A DNA stretch of 64,000 bases from Mycolicibacterium komanii (GCF_001050035.1 NZ_CVTA01000003.1:1-64000), one strand, 5' to 3'. Counted from the first letter of the stretch, positions 41,742-51,577 are shown. Numbers and translations: made by a program. The notes: generated by a model not told the origin, from the letters alone.

Positions 41742-42349
41742 TGAACATGCCGATCGTCGCCATCGTCCTGTTCGCCGTGTTCGCCGCCCTCGGGTTCGGT
41801 TGGCGCAGTTGGCAACAGAAGCGCCGCACCGGATCGACGGGTTTCCGCGGAATCAGCGGCCGCCCGTTGTCGCTCGAATGGTTCGCGGGTGTGGGGTTCG
41901 TCGTCTCGATGGGCGCGGCGGTATTCGCACCGATCCTGCAACTGGCCGGCGTCGTGGCACCGTTGGCGCCGCTCGACCGGGCCTGGGTGAACATCGCCGG
42001 CATCGCGATCGCGGTGATCGGCATCGCCGCAACGCTGTACGCACAGGTCGACATGGGCGAGTCATGGCGGATCGGCGTCGACGCCGGCGAGACGACGACG
42101 CTGGTGCGCCGCGGCGTGTTCGGCTGGGTACGCAATCCGATCTTCACGGCGATGATGGTCTTCGGCCTCGGAATCGCCCTGATCACACCGAATCTCGTCG
42201 CCGTCATCGGGTTCGCACTGCTGATCGCGACGATCGAGGCGCAGGTCCGCGTCGTCGAGGAACCGTATCTGCTCACCGTGCACGGCGACGCCTACCGCGA
42301 CTATTTCGCCACCGTCGGGCGGTTCGTGCCCGGCGTCGGACGTCGTTAG
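41741..42349 (+). CDS. Isoprenylcysteine carboxyl methyltransferase-like (PEMT/ICMT family) membrane protein
   Basis: A 202-aa membrane protein with four to five hydrophobic stretches (IVAIVLFAVFAALGFGW; FAGVGFVVSMGAAVFAP; NIAGIAIAVIGIAATLYAQ; GLGIALITPNLVAVIGFALLIATI) and the family C-terminus: LVRRGVFGWVRNPIFTAMMVFGLG, then VRVVEEPYLLTVHGDAYRDYFATVGRFVP. The RNP and E-E-P-x-L motifs are typical of S-adenosylmethionine-dependent integral membrane methyltransferases. Its start overlaps the stop of the CmtR-like gene, suggesting a metal-responsive role (inference). Confidence 0.85.
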   Translation: MNMPIVAIVLFAVFAALGFGWRSWQQKRRTGSTGFRGISGRPLSLEWFAGVGFVVSMGAAVFAPILQLAGVVAPLAPLDRAWVNIAGIAIAVIGIAATLYAQVDMGESWRIGVDAGETTTLVRRGVFGWVRNPIFTAMMVFGLGIALITPNLVAVIGFALLIATIEAQVRVVEEPYLLTVHGDAYRDYFATVGRFVPGVGRR

Positions 42350-42381
42350 CACGGGGCCGACGAGCCGGAATCGCGTGCCGT

Positions 42382-42387
42382 TAACGT
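42382..42387 (+). promoter_or_regulatory. -10 box TAACGT for the 60-aa gene
   Basis: TANNNT hexamer six bases before the ATG at 42394. Confidence 0.5.
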
Positions 42388-42393
42388 GGGGCC

Positions 42394-42576
42394 ATGGCAC
42401 GCAATCAGACGAACAGCAAGCAGGAAGCGGGCTGGCGCTGGATGCCGCTCATCATCGGCCTGATCATCGGGTCGGCCGTGGCGGCGGCGACGGGCCAATG
42501 GTGGTGGGCCACCATCGGAGCGCTGGCCGGCGCGGCCGTCGGCGCGTTGTCCGAGCGGCTACGCAACGATCGCTGA
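42394..42576 (+). CDS. Small two-helix membrane protein, 60 aa
   Basis: Hydrophilic head (ARNQTNSKQEAGWRW), hydrophobic hairpin (MPLIIGLIIGSAVAAATG and WWWATIGALAGAAVGALS) with glycine-rich helices, and a basic end. The TAACGT box places it as a leaderless transcript. It is nine bases from the convergent nadE gene end. Function unknown. Confidence 0.7.
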   Translation: MARNQTNSKQEAGWRWMPLIIGLIIGSAVAAATGQWWWATIGALAGAAVGALSERLRNDR

Positions 42577-42585
42577 GTAGCGCCC

Positions 42586-44640
42586 CTAGTCTTCGGGGAT
42601 CTCCCGCTCGATCTCGTCGAGCCAGGTGCGGGCGGACATGTCCGACGGTGCCCGCCAGTCACCGCGCGGCGAGAGCGATCCGCCGTGGGAAACCTTGGGC
42701 CCGTTCGGCACCGCCGACCGCTTGAACTGGGCGAACGAGTAGTACCGCTGCGCGAACACCTGCAGCCAGTGCCGAATCTCCTTCAGCGAGTACGACGGAC
42801 GCTTGTCCTCGGGGTATCCGGTCGGCCAGTCGCCGCGCTGGGGATCGCTCCAGGCGTGCCACGCCAGGAATGCCACCTTCGACGGCCGGAACCCGAAGCG
42901 CAGCACCTGGAACAGCGAGAAGTCCTGCAGCACATAGGGTCCGACCTTGGACTCGCTGCTCTGGATCTCCTCGTCCTCACCGGCGGGGACCAGCTCCGGG
43001 GAGATCTCGGTGTCGAGCACCGACTGCAGCACCTCGTTGACCTTGTCGTCGAACTGCTTGGACGAGATCACCCAGCGAATCAGGTGCTGGATCAACGTCT
43101 TCGGAACACCGCCGTTGACGTTGTAGTGCGACATCTGATCACCCACGCCGTAGGTCGACCAGCCCAGCGCGAGCTCGGACAGGTCGCCGGTGCCCAGCAC
43201 GATTCCTCCGCGCTGGTTGGCCAGTCGGAACAGGTAATCGGTCCGTAGCCCGGCCTGCACGTTCTCGAACGTGACGTCGTACACCTTCTCCCCGCGGCCG
43301 AACGGATGATCCATGTTCTTGAGCATCAACTCCGCCGTCGAGCTGATGTCGAGTTCGGCGAACGTCACGCCCAGCGCCTCGGCCAACCGTTGGGCGTTGC
43401 CCTTCGTCCGCTCGCCCGTGGCGAATCCGGGCATGGTATACGCGAGAATGTCGCTGCGCGGGCGCTCTTCGCGGTCCATGGCCCGCGCGGCGACGATCAA
43501 CGCGTGCGTGGAGTCGAGGCCGCCCGACAGGCCGAGGATGATCTTCGGAAAGTTCAACGCGCGCAACCGCTGTTCGAGCCCGGCCACCTGGATGCTGTAG
43601 GCCTCGTAGCAATCCTGTTCCAGCCGTTCGGGATCCGACGGGACGAACGGGAAACGCTCGATGTGGCGCAGCAGGCCGACGTCGCCGGTGGGCGGATCAA
43701 GCTGAAACTCCACCCGCCGGAAGGCATCCGCCGCCGCGCCGTGGTGCCGCCGGTTGTCGTCGAAGGTGCCCATCCGGATGCGTTCGGAGCGCAGCAGTTC
43801 CAGGTCGACGTCGGCGACGGATCGGCGCTCACCCTTGGGGAAGCGTTCGGACTGCGCGAGGCATTCGCCGTTCTCCCAAATCATCGTCTGGCCGTCCCAG
43901 GCGAGGTCGGTCGTCGACTCGCCCTCGCCCGCCGCGGCATAGACATACGCGGCCAGGCACCGCGCCGACGCGGAGCGCGCCAACAGGCAGCGATCCTCGG
44001 AACGCCCGATCGTGATCGGGCTTCCGGACAGGTTCGCCAGCACCGTGGCCCCGGCCAACGCCGCCGACGCGCTCGGCGGGATCGGCACGAACATGTCCTC
44101 GCAGATCTCGACGTGCAACACGAAACCCGGCATGTCGGTCGCGGTGAACAACAGATCGGGACCGAACGGCGCGTCCGCCCATTCGTTTCCGCGACCCATC
44201 CGGATCGAGCCGCGGATGTCGTCGCCCGGCGCCATCTGACGTCGCTCATAGAACTCTCGGTAGGTCGGCAGATACGACTTCGGCACCACGCCGAGCACCC
44301 GCCCGCGGTGAATCACGACCGCGGTGTTGTAGATCCGGTGGCGATAGCGCAGGGGCGCACCGATCACCAGGACCGGCATCAGGTCGGCGGAGGCCACGAC
44401 GACGTCGAGCACGGCATCCTCGACCGCGTCGAGCAGCGCGTCCTGCATCACGATGTCCTCGATCGAGTATCCCGACAGCGTCAGCTCCGGAAACACCGCG
44501 AGCGCGACGCTGTCGTCGTGGCAGGCGCGGGCCAACCGCAGCACCGACTCGGCGTTGGCCTGTGGATCCGCGAGCGCCGTGTGGTGCGTGCAGGCGGCGA
44601 CGCGGACGAACCCGTGCCGATACGCCGAGTAGAAATCCAT
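42586..44640 (-). CDS. nadE: Glutamine-dependent NAD+ synthetase
   Basis: A 684-aa two-domain enzyme. The N-terminal glutaminase (nitrilase fold) has Glu in AVFPELTLSGYS, Lys in GVVPKSYLPTYREFYERR, and Cys in HVEICEDMFVPIPPS. The C-terminal synthetase has the PP-loop IILGLSGGLDSTHALIVAARAMD and GTGDLSELALGWSTYG. It makes NAD from deamido-NAD with ammonia channelled from glutamine. Length matches M. tuberculosis NadE. ATG at 44640; divergent from an isochorismatase-family gene. Confidence 0.97.
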   Translation of the reverse strand: MDFYSAYRHGFVRVAACTHHTALADPQANAESVLRLARACHDDSVALAVFPELTLSGYSIEDIVMQDALLDAVEDAVLDVVVASADLMPVLVIGAPLRYRHRIYNTAVVIHRGRVLGVVPKSYLPTYREFYERRQMAPGDDIRGSIRMGRGNEWADAPFGPDLLFTATDMPGFVLHVEICEDMFVPIPPSASAALAGATVLANLSGSPITIGRSEDRCLLARSASARCLAAYVYAAAGEGESTTDLAWDGQTMIWENGECLAQSERFPKGERRSVADVDLELLRSERIRMGTFDDNRRHHGAAADAFRRVEFQLDPPTGDVGLLRHIERFPFVPSDPERLEQDCYEAYSIQVAGLEQRLRALNFPKIILGLSGGLDSTHALIVAARAMDREERPRSDILAYTMPGFATGERTKGNAQRLAEALGVTFAELDISSTAELMLKNMDHPFGRGEKVYDVTFENVQAGLRTDYLFRLANQRGGIVLGTGDLSELALGWSTYGVGDQMSHYNVNGGVPKTLIQHLIRWVISSKQFDDKVNEVLQSVLDTEISPELVPAGEDEEIQSSESKVGPYVLQDFSLFQVLRFGFRPSKVAFLAWHAWSDPQRGDWPTGYPEDKRPSYSLKEIRHWLQVFAQRYYSFAQFKRSAVPNGPKVSHGGSLSPRGDWRAPSDMSARTWLDEIEREIPED

Positions 44641-44683
44641 GCCTCATTGTTGCCCGAAAACGGAACAGGGTATGCAAGTCCCC

Positions 44684-45223
44684 ATGAGTGACACCGCCCT
44701 GCTGGTCATCGACATGATGAACACCTACCAACATCCCGACGCCGAGAAGCTGGCGCCGAACGTCGCCGAGATCATCGATCCACTCTCCAAGCTCGTCGCA
44801 GAGGCCCGGGAACGCGAGGACGTGGACCTGATCTACGTCAACGACAACTACGGCGATTTCGCCGCCGAGTTCAGCGACATCGTGCAGTCGGCATTGCAGG
44901 GTGAGCGGCCGGACCTGGTCGAGCCGATCGTGCCGCAGGAGGGCTGCCGGCTGATGACGAAGGTGCGCCACAGCGCCTTTTACGCCACCCCGCTCGCATA
45001 TCTGCTCGGGCAGTTGAAGCCTCAGCGGGTGATCCTGACCGGTCAGGTCACCGAACAGTGCATCCTCTACACGGCGCTCGACGCCTATGTTCGCCACTTC
45101 CCCGTCGTCGTCCCACCGGACGCCCTCGCCCACATCGAGCCCGAACTCAGCGACGCCGCGCTGACGATGATGAAAAGCAATATGAGCGCCGAGATCACGC
45201 CCGCGTCGCAATGCTTGAAGTGA
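44684..45223 (+). CDS. Isochorismatase-family cysteine hydrolase
   Basis: A 179-aa alpha/beta hydrolase of the nicotinamidase/isochorismatase fold. Triad: Asp in ALLVIDMMNTY, Lys in LMTKVRHSAFYATPLAYLL, Cys in VILTGQVTEQCILYTALDAYVRHF. The metal-binding DxHxxF pattern of nicotinamidases is not visible, so nicotinamide hydrolysis is uncertain even though the gene faces nadE. ATG at 44684 is preferred to the upstream ATG at 44639, which overlaps nadE. Confidence 0.87.
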   Translation: MSDTALLVIDMMNTYQHPDAEKLAPNVAEIIDPLSKLVAEAREREDVDLIYVNDNYGDFAAEFSDIVQSALQGERPDLVEPIVPQEGCRLMTKVRHSAFYATPLAYLLGQLKPQRVILTGQVTEQCILYTALDAYVRHFPVVVPPDALAHIEPELSDAALTMMKSNMSAEITPASQCLK

Positions 45224-45258
45224 GGTTTCACCCGGCGATCACCGGGTAGGCCGACCGG

Positions 45259-47592
45259 GTGCCCGCCAGTCGGATAGCCGAACCGTGGGGCGCGCGGACT
45301 CCGTATGCGCGCGACGAACGCTGGCCTGCGCGACCGGACATGCATCTGGCCGACGGCGTGCCGCCGGAATCGGTCGACCGCTGGGTGCAGTCGGCGGCCA
45401 TCCTGCACTCCAACGGCGACGGCCTGGACATCGCGGTGAAGGACGACCGGATCGTCGGCGTGCGTGGCCGGGAGGACGACCGGGTCAACCACGGGCGACT
45501 CGACCCGAAGGACTTCTACGGCTGGCAGGCCAACGCCTCGCCCGATCGCCTCACCACACCGATGATCCGCGTCAAGGGCCAACTGACCGAATGTGATTGG
45601 GACACCGCCATGGATCAGGTGGTGCGGCACAGCAAGCGCCTGCTCGACCGGTACGGCCCTTCGGCGTTCGGCTTCTACACCTCGGGGCAGCTGTTCCTCG
45701 AGGAGTACTACACGCTCGGCGTGATCGCGCACGGTGCGATCGGCACCAACCACGTCGACGGCAATACCCGGTTGTGCACCGCGACGGCCGCCGAGGCGCT
45801 CAAGGAGTCGTTCGGCTGCGACGGCCAACCCGGTTCCTACGCCGACGTCGATCACGCCGACGTCATCGCGCTCTACGGCCACAACGTCGCCGAGACCCAG
45901 ACCGTGTTGTGGATGCGGATGCTCGACCGGCTGGCCGGACCCAACCCACCGGCCATCGTGTGCGTCGATCCGCGGAAGACCCCGGTGGCCGAGCACGCGA
46001 CGGTGCATCTGGCTCCGCTGCCCGGCACCAACGTTGCGCTGATGAACGGTCTCCTGCACGAGATCGTCGCCAACGACTGGATCGACCAGGACTACATCCG
46101 CGCGCACGCCGTGGGTTTCGACGAGCTGCGCAAGCGCGTCGCCGAGTTCCCGCCCGAGCGCGTCGCCGAGATCTGCGGCGTCTCCGCCGTCGACATCCGC
46201 GCCGCGGCGCGCTTGCTGGGCACCGCGCAACGACTGCTGTCGACGGTGCTACAAGGCTTTTACCAGTCGCATCAGGCCTCGGCCGCCGCGGTTCAGGTCA
46301 ACAACGTGCACATCCTGCGCGCCATGCTCGGCAGGCCGGGGTGCGGGGTGCTGCAGATGAACGGTCAGCCGACCGCCGAGAACACCCGCGAATGCGGCGC
46401 CGACGGCGACCTGGCCGGCTTCCGGAACTGGTCCAACGACAGCCACATCGAGGAATTGGCGAAGCTGTGGAACCTCGACATGACGCAGATCCCACACTAT
46501 GCGCCGCCGACGCACGCGATGCAGATGTTCCGCTACGCCGAACAGGGCACGCTGCGCCTGCTGTGGATCAGCGCGACGAATCCGGCGGTCTCGCTGCCCG
46601 AGCTGCGCCGCATTCGCAGCATTCTGAGCCAGCAGCGACTGTTCGTCGTGGTGCAGGACATCTTCCCCACGGAGACAACGGAACTCGCCGATGTGGTGTT
46701 GCCTGCCGCCGCGTGGGGCGAGAAGACCGGCACGTTCACCAACACCGACCGCACCGTGCACCTTTCGGAAAAGGCCGTCGACCCGCCCGGTCAGGCCCGG
46801 CCCGATCTCGATATTTTCCTGGACTATGCGCGGCGCATGGATTTCCGTGACCGCGACGGCGATCCGCTGCCGTCCTGGACGGATCCGGAGTCCGCGTTCG
46901 CCGCGTGGCAGCGCTGCAGCGCCGGGCGGCCGTGTGACTACACCGGTCTGAGCTATGACAAGTTGCGCGGCGGCAGCGGAATCCAATGGCCGTGTAACGC
47001 CGAGCATCCCGACGGCACCGAACGCCTCTACGCCGACGGGCGATTCTGGGCGGCGCCCGGCTACTGCGAGGCGTACGGCAAGGACCTGATCACCGGCGCA
47101 CCGCTGGAGCCGACCGAGTACCGGGCGATGAACCCGGATGGCAAGGCGATCATCAAGGCGGCCGAATACCTGCCCGCGCATGAGGTTCCGAGCGACGACT
47201 ACCCGTTCGCGCTGATCACCGGCCGCACGGTGTACCACTTTCACACCAGGACCAAGACCGGACGCGTCCCGGAACTCGCCGCGGCGGCCCCCGAGGTGTG
47301 GGTCGAGATGGCCGAGTCCGATGCGCACCGCCTCGGTGTCCGCGACGGCGCTCTCACTGAGATCGAGACACCGCGCGGACGCGTCCGCGCCACGGCACGC
47401 ATCACCGGCATCCGCGCGGGGGTGCTGTTCCTGCCGTTCCACTACGGCTACTGGGACGCCGACGACGACGAGCACGACCGAGCCGCCAACGAGCTCACCA
47501 TGACCGATTGGGACCCCGTGTCCAAACAACCGATCTTCAAGACCGCGGCGGCCCGGCTTGCCGTCGTGCCGACCGGAGCGGAGTCACGATGA
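45259..47592 (+). CDS. Molybdopterin-dependent oxidoreductase lacking the N-terminal Fe4S4 ligands
   Basis: A 777-aa member of the DMSO-reductase superfamily (formate dehydrogenase/assimilatory nitrate reductase branch). The Mo ligand is Cys173 in DGNTRLCTATAAEALKESFG, followed by DGQPGSYADVDHADVIALYGHNVAETQ, and the C-terminal molybdopterin-binding domain (FHTRTKTGRVPELAAAAPEVWVEM; FHYGYWDADDDEHDRAANELTM). Where these enzymes carry C-x2-C-x3-C, this protein has Ala47, His50 and Asp54. No twin-arginine signal, so cytosolic. GTG start at 45259. The downstream gene overlaps by ATGA. Substrate unknown; without a cluster, electrons must enter another way. Confidence 0.9.
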   Translation: MPASRIAEPWGARTPYARDERWPARPDMHLADGVPPESVDRWVQSAAILHSNGDGLDIAVKDDRIVGVRGREDDRVNHGRLDPKDFYGWQANASPDRLTTPMIRVKGQLTECDWDTAMDQVVRHSKRLLDRYGPSAFGFYTSGQLFLEEYYTLGVIAHGAIGTNHVDGNTRLCTATAAEALKESFGCDGQPGSYADVDHADVIALYGHNVAETQTVLWMRMLDRLAGPNPPAIVCVDPRKTPVAEHATVHLAPLPGTNVALMNGLLHEIVANDWIDQDYIRAHAVGFDELRKRVAEFPPERVAEICGVSAVDIRAAARLLGTAQRLLSTVLQGFYQSHQASAAAVQVNNVHILRAMLGRPGCGVLQMNGQPTAENTRECGADGDLAGFRNWSNDSHIEELAKLWNLDMTQIPHYAPPTHAMQMFRYAEQGTLRLLWISATNPAVSLPELRRIRSILSQQRLFVVVQDIFPTETTELADVVLPAAAWGEKTGTFTNTDRTVHLSEKAVDPPGQARPDLDIFLDYARRMDFRDRDGDPLPSWTDPESAFAAWQRCSAGRPCDYTGLSYDKLRGGSGIQWPCNAEHPDGTERLYADGRFWAAPGYCEAYGKDLITGAPLEPTEYRAMNPDGKAIIKAAEYLPAHEVPSDDYPFALITGRTVYHFHTRTKTGRVPELAAAAPEVWVEMAESDAHRLGVRDGALTEIETPRGRVRATARITGIRAGVLFLPFHYGYWDADDDEHDRAANELTMTDWDPVSKQPIFKTAAARLAVVPTGAESR

Positions 47593-48068
47593 AACTCGGC
47601 CTGGCGTTGCGCGAACTGCACCGCTCCGAACTGAGGCTGGCCCGCTCGCTCGACGCGATCGCCGCGCGCCACCACGACGACCACGGCATCTATCACGTCG
47701 CGATGGACCTCACCACCTGGTCGCGCGAACACGTCGACCTGATCGCGCAGATCGGGCCGCGCTACGGCGTCCGGTTGCGCGCGCACCCGCGGACCAAGGC
47801 TGTCACCGAGGTGGCCCAGCAGTGGGTCAGCGACCGGCTCGGTCGACGGCCCGAGCCCGCCCTGCTGTTGCTTGCGGACCTGAGGCGGCTGCACCGGCTG
47901 GCGGCCGGCGTCTCGCTGGACTGGGAACTGCTGGCTCAGGGCGCACAGGCCGTCAAGGACGAGCGGCTGCTCGAGCTGACCCAGCGGTGCCATCCGCAGG
48001 CCCTGCGACAGATGCGGTGGGCGAACGCGATGCTCAAGGAGCTGTCGCCGCAGGCCTTGGCGAACTAG
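47589..48068 (+). CDS. Helical protein of unknown function, 159 aa, coupled to the molybdoenzyme
   Basis: Nearly all-helical by composition: LALRELHRSELRLARSLDAIAARHHDDHGIYHVAMDLTTWSREHVDLIAQIG, then helices rich in Leu, Arg and Ala. Histidines at 28, 29, 32 and 36 could bind metal, as in ferritin-like or haemerythrin-like bundles. ATG at 47589 overlaps the molybdoenzyme stop (ATGA), so the two are made together; a maturation or electron-transfer helper is one guess. Family not recognised. Confidence 0.7.
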   Translation: MKLGLALRELHRSELRLARSLDAIAARHHDDHGIYHVAMDLTTWSREHVDLIAQIGPRYGVRLRAHPRTKAVTEVAQQWVSDRLGRRPEPALLLLADLRRLHRLAAGVSLDWELLAQGAQAVKDERLLELTQRCHPQALRQMRWANAMLKELSPQALAN

Positions 48069-48072
48069 CGCC

Positions 48073-48078
48073 TACCCT
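48073..48078 (+). promoter_or_regulatory. -10 box TACCCT for the sirtuin gene
   Basis: TANNNT hexamer seven bases before the GTG at 48086; the box lies just after the previous stop codon. Confidence 0.6.
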
Positions 48079-48085
48079 CGATCAG

Positions 48086-48925
48086 GTGGAGGCACCCGAA
48101 CTCGTCGCACTGCTGCGTGACCGGCGGATCGCCGTGCTCACCGGGGCGGGCATGTCCACCGACTCCGGGATCCCGGACTACCGCGGGCCGGACTCCCCGC
48201 CGAGCAATCCGATGACGATCCGGCAGTTCACCTCCGATCCCGTGTTCCGGCAGCGCTACTGGGCGCGCAACCACCTCGGCTGGCGCCATATGGACGCCAC
48301 GCTGCCCAACGCCGGCCACCGCGCCCTGGCCGCGCTCGAGGCAGCGGGCGTCGTGTCGGGGCTGATCACCCAGAACGTCGACCTGCTGCACACCAAGGCG
48401 GGCAGCGACACCGTCGTCAACCTGCACGGCACATATGCGCAGGTGATCTGCCTGGACTGTGCGCACACGATGAGCCGAGCCGCCCTGGCCGATCTGCTCG
48501 AGGAGGCCAATCCCGGCTTCGCGCAGCGAGTCGAGGAGTCCGTCGGCGGCATCGCGGTCGCACCGGACGCCGACGCCGTCGTCGGCGAGACCGGTTCGTT
48601 TCGCGTCGTCGACTGCCCCCGCTGCGGCGGCATGCTCAAACCCGACATCGTCTACTTCGGCGAGAGCGTTCCGAAAGACCGTGTGGCCGAGGCATATTCG
48701 GTGGTCGACAGTGCCGACGCCCTGCTGGTCGCCGGGTCGTCGCTGACGGTGTACTCGGGCTATCGGTTCGTACGTCACGCCGCCGCGGCGGGCATGCCCG
48801 TCGCGATCGTCAACCGCGGGCCGACCCGCGGCGACGCGCTCGCGACAGTCAAGATCGACAACGGCTGCTCCCCCATGCTGGCGCTGCTGGCCGACGAGCT
48901 GCCCGCGGTCGCGACCTCGGCCTGA
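48086..48925 (+). CDS. NAD-dependent protein deacetylase, sirtuin (Sir2) family
   Basis: A 279-aa sirtuin: IAVLTGAGMSTDSGIPDYRGPD (GAGxS...GIPDFR), ITQNVDLLHTKAGSDTVVNLHGTYAQVICLDC (TQNxDxLH and catalytic His of HG), zinc cysteines CLDC and CPRCGG, PDIVYFGESVP, and AGSSLTVYSGYRFV. Removes acyl groups from lysines using NAD, possibly other acyls. The start is GTG 48086, which has a -10 box at the leaderless distance; the longer open frame overlaps the previous gene. Confidence 0.94.
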   Translation: MEAPELVALLRDRRIAVLTGAGMSTDSGIPDYRGPDSPPSNPMTIRQFTSDPVFRQRYWARNHLGWRHMDATLPNAGHRALAALEAAGVVSGLITQNVDLLHTKAGSDTVVNLHGTYAQVICLDCAHTMSRAALADLLEEANPGFAQRVEESVGGIAVAPDADAVVGETGSFRVVDCPRCGGMLKPDIVYFGESVPKDRVAEAYSVVDSADALLVAGSSLTVYSGYRFVRHAAAAGMPVAIVNRGPTRGDALATVKIDNGCSPMLALLADELPAVATSA

Positions 48926-48928
48926 GAA

Positions 48929-50053
48929 TCAGACGGCGACGAGGTCGTCGGCGTGCACCGCGGGCCGTCGCAGCTCCGGCGACAGGTCCGACGTCGAGCG
49001 GCCCAGCATTGTCGCCAGCTCGCCGCGGTCGTATGCGACCACGCCACGCGCGACCATCGTGCCGTCCTGCGCCCGTAACTCGACGACGTCGCCGCCGTAG
49101 AACCGCCCCGACACGGCGGTGATGCCGGCGGGCAGCAGCGAGCGTCGCTGCTTGACCACCGCGCGCACCGCGCCGTCGTCCAGCGTCAGCGTGCCCGCGG
49201 CTTCGGCGGCGTAGCGCACCCAGAATCGACGCGCCGACATCCGGTCGGGCCGCGGCGCGAACACGGTGCCGACCGAGGCGTCGGACAATGCCGTCGGCGC
49301 CTCCGAGGCCGCGGCCAACAACACCGGCACGCCGGCGTCGGCGGCCAGCAGTGCCGACGACAGCTTCGACGCCATCCCGCCGGTGCCCAGATGGCTTCCC
49401 CTACCGGCCACCACACCGTCGAGGTCGTCGGGACCCGCCACCTCGTCGATGAAGCGCGCGTTGCCTTTTCGCGGATCCGAGTCGTAGAGCCCGTCGATGT
49501 CGGACAGCAGGATCAGCGCGTCGGCGCCGGCCAGGTGAGCGACCAGCGCCGAAAGCCGGTCGTTGTCGCCGAACCGGATCTCGTTGGTGGCCACCGTGTC
49601 GTTCTCGTTGACGATCGCGACCGCGTGCAGCGCGCGCAGCCGGTCGAGGGTGCGCTGGGCGTTGGTGTGCTGCACTCGCATCGAGATGTCGTGCGCGGTC
49701 AGCAGCACCTGACCGACGGTGCGGTCATACCGCGCGAAGGCAGCGCTCCACGCGTTGACCAGCGCGACCTGCCCGACGCTGGCAGCGGCCTGTTTGGTGG
49801 CCAGGTCGGTGGGGCGCCTGTTCAGCCGCAGCGGTTCGATGCCCGCGGCGATCGCACCCGAGGAGACGATCACCACGTCGGAACCGGCCCGCATCCGGCC
49901 CTCGATGGCGTCGACCAGCACCGCCAGCCTGCTGGCGTCGAACACCCCGGACGGTGTGGTCAGCGCGGTGGTGCCGATCTTGACGACGACGCTGCGCGCG
50001 GTGCGGATCGCGTCCCGGTGCGGGGACTCCGCGGTGCGCGGCGAGGCCGTCAC
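48929..50053 (-). CDS. proB: Glutamate 5-kinase
   Basis: A 374-aa enzyme making gamma-glutamyl phosphate, step one of proline synthesis and feedback-inhibited by proline. Amino acid kinase domain: [72 protein letters not shown] and [16 protein letters not shown]-terminal PUA domain from about 280: [43 protein letters not shown] at 50053 overlaps the obg stop (GTGA), so it is translated from the rplU-rpmA-obg-proB transcript. Confidence 0.97.
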   Translation of the reverse strand: MTASPRTAESPHRDAIRTARSVVVKIGTTALTTPSGVFDASRLAVLVDAIEGRMRAGSDVVIVSSGAIAAGIEPLRLNRRPTDLATKQAAASVGQVALVNAWSAAFARYDRTVGQVLLTAHDISMRVQHTNAQRTLDRLRALHAVAIVNENDTVATNEIRFGDNDRLSALVAHLAGADALILLSDIDGLYDSDPRKGNARFIDEVAGPDDLDGVVAGRGSHLGTGGMASKLSSALLAADAGVPVLLAAASEAPTALSDASVGTVFAPRPDRMSARRFWVRYAAEAAGTLTLDDGAVRAVVKQRRSLLPAGITAVSGRFYGGDVVELRAQDGTMVARGVVAYDRGELATMLGRSTSDLSPELRRPAVHADDLVAV

Positions 50054-51495
50054 GACTCACCGCCGGGGCGCCGCCGTTCCCGCCGGGCGGCCTTGCGTTC
50101 GGCGGCCCCGACACGCTCGGTCTGCTCCAGGCGTTGGTCGGTGCCGCGGCCCGACATCGGCACGTCGACCCCGGCCGGCGTCTGCGGCTCCCAGTCGAAC
50201 GTGACCTCACCGATCGTGACCGCGCAGCCGGGCCGCGCGCCCAGCTTCAACAGCTCGTCCTCGACACCGAGACGCGCCAGCCGGTCGCCGAGGTAGCCGA
50301 CCGCCTCGTCGTTGTCGAAATCGGTTTGGGCGACCCACCGTTCGGGCCGGATTCCGTGCACAACGAAGCCGCCGTGTCCGTCCGGTTCGACGGTGAAACC
50401 GCTCTCGTCGACCGGGACGGGCCGGATGACGGGCCGGCGGGGCACCACCGGAGGTTGCGCTTCGCGGTAGGCCGACACCATCTCCCACAGCGCGAAGGTC
50501 AACTGGCGCAACCCTTCCCGGGTCACCGTCGACACCTCGAAGACCGGCCAGCCGTAGCGGCGGGCGACCTCGTCGCGGACGAAGTCGGCGAGCTCGCGTG
50601 CGTCGGGCACGTCGATCTTGTTGAGCACCACCGCACGCGGACGTTCGGCGAGGTCTCCCAGCGTCGAATCGCCCTGCAGCGTGGGGGTGTACGCGGAGAG
50701 TTCGGCTTCCAGCGCGTCGATGTCGGAGACGGGGTCGCGCCCGGGTTCCATCGTCGCGCAGTCGATGACGTGGACCAGCACGGCACAGCGCTCGATGTGG
50801 CGCAAGAAGTCCAGCCCCAGTCCGCGGCCCTGCGACGCGCCGGGGATCAGGCCGGGCACGTCGGCGACGGTGAACGTGTTCCCGTCGGCGGACACCACGC
50901 CGAGGTTGGGCGCCAGCGTCGTGAACGGATAGTCGGCGATCTTCGGTTTGGCCGCGGAGATGACCGAGACGAGAGAGGACTTGCCCGCGGACGGGAATCC
51001 GACGAGCCCGACGTCGGCGACGGTCTTGAGTTCCAGCGTCAGGTCGCGGACCTGACCCTTCTCGCCGAGCAGCGCGAAGCCCGGCGCCTTCCGGGCGCGC
51101 GACGCCAGCGCCGCGTTGCCCAGGCCGCCGCGGCCGCCGGCGGCCGCTTCGAAGCGGGTACCGGCTCCGACGAGATCGGCGAGCAGGCGGCCGTCCTCGT
51201 CGAGCACGACGGTGCCGTCGGGAACCTTGACCTCGAGATCCGCACCTGCGGCGCCGTCCCGGTTACCGCCCGCGCCCTGTTTTCCGGACGGTGCGACGAC
51301 GTGCGGGTGAAAGTGGAAGTCGAGCAGCGTGTGGACCTGCGGGTCGACGACGAGAACCACGCTGCCGCCGCGGCCGCCGTTACCGCCGTCCGGGCCGCCG
51401 AGCGGCTTGAACTTCTCGCGATGGACCGACGCGCAGCCGTTACCGCCGTTGCCGGCCCGCGCGTGAATCACCACGCGGTCGACGAAGCGAGGCAT
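50050..51495 (-). CDS. obg: Obg-family GTPase (CgtA), ribosome assembly
   Basis: A 481-aa essential GTPase of 50S assembly. N-terminal glycine-rich Obg fold ([43 protein letters not shown]), G domain with [66 protein letters not shown] and NKIDVPDA, and a C-terminal OCT domain ([51 protein letters not shown]), then a basic tail. ATG at 51495. Confidence 0.97.
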   Translation of the reverse strand: MPRFVDRVVIHARAGNGGNGCASVHREKFKPLGGPDGGNGGRGGSVVLVVDPQVHTLLDFHFHPHVVAPSGKQGAGGNRDGAAGADLEVKVPDGTVVLDEDGRLLADLVGAGTRFEAAAGGRGGLGNAALASRARKAPGFALLGEKGQVRDLTLELKTVADVGLVGFPSAGKSSLVSVISAAKPKIADYPFTTLAPNLGVVSADGNTFTVADVPGLIPGASQGRGLGLDFLRHIERCAVLVHVIDCATMEPGRDPVSDIDALEAELSAYTPTLQGDSTLGDLAERPRAVVLNKIDVPDARELADFVRDEVARRYGWPVFEVSTVTREGLRQLTFALWEMVSAYREAQPPVVPRRPVIRPVPVDESGFTVEPDGHGGFVVHGIRPERWVAQTDFDNDEAVGYLGDRLARLGVEDELLKLGARPGCAVTIGEVTFDWEPQTPAGVDVPMSGRGTDQRLEQTERVGAAERKAARRERRRPGGES

Positions 51496-51577
51496 CGGAT
51501 CTTCCTTTCCGTGACGATGTGAGCTACTGCCAGCTTCAGCCGGGAAGTCGCAGCAGCATCACATTCGCGGCAGGAAG

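Noticed and set aside
45259..47592. Loss-of-function mutation in the molybdoenzyme
   Set aside because: All other conserved regions, including the Mo-binding Cys and C-terminal domain, are intact and the frame is unbroken, so replacement of the Fe-S ligands looks inherited rather than a decay event.
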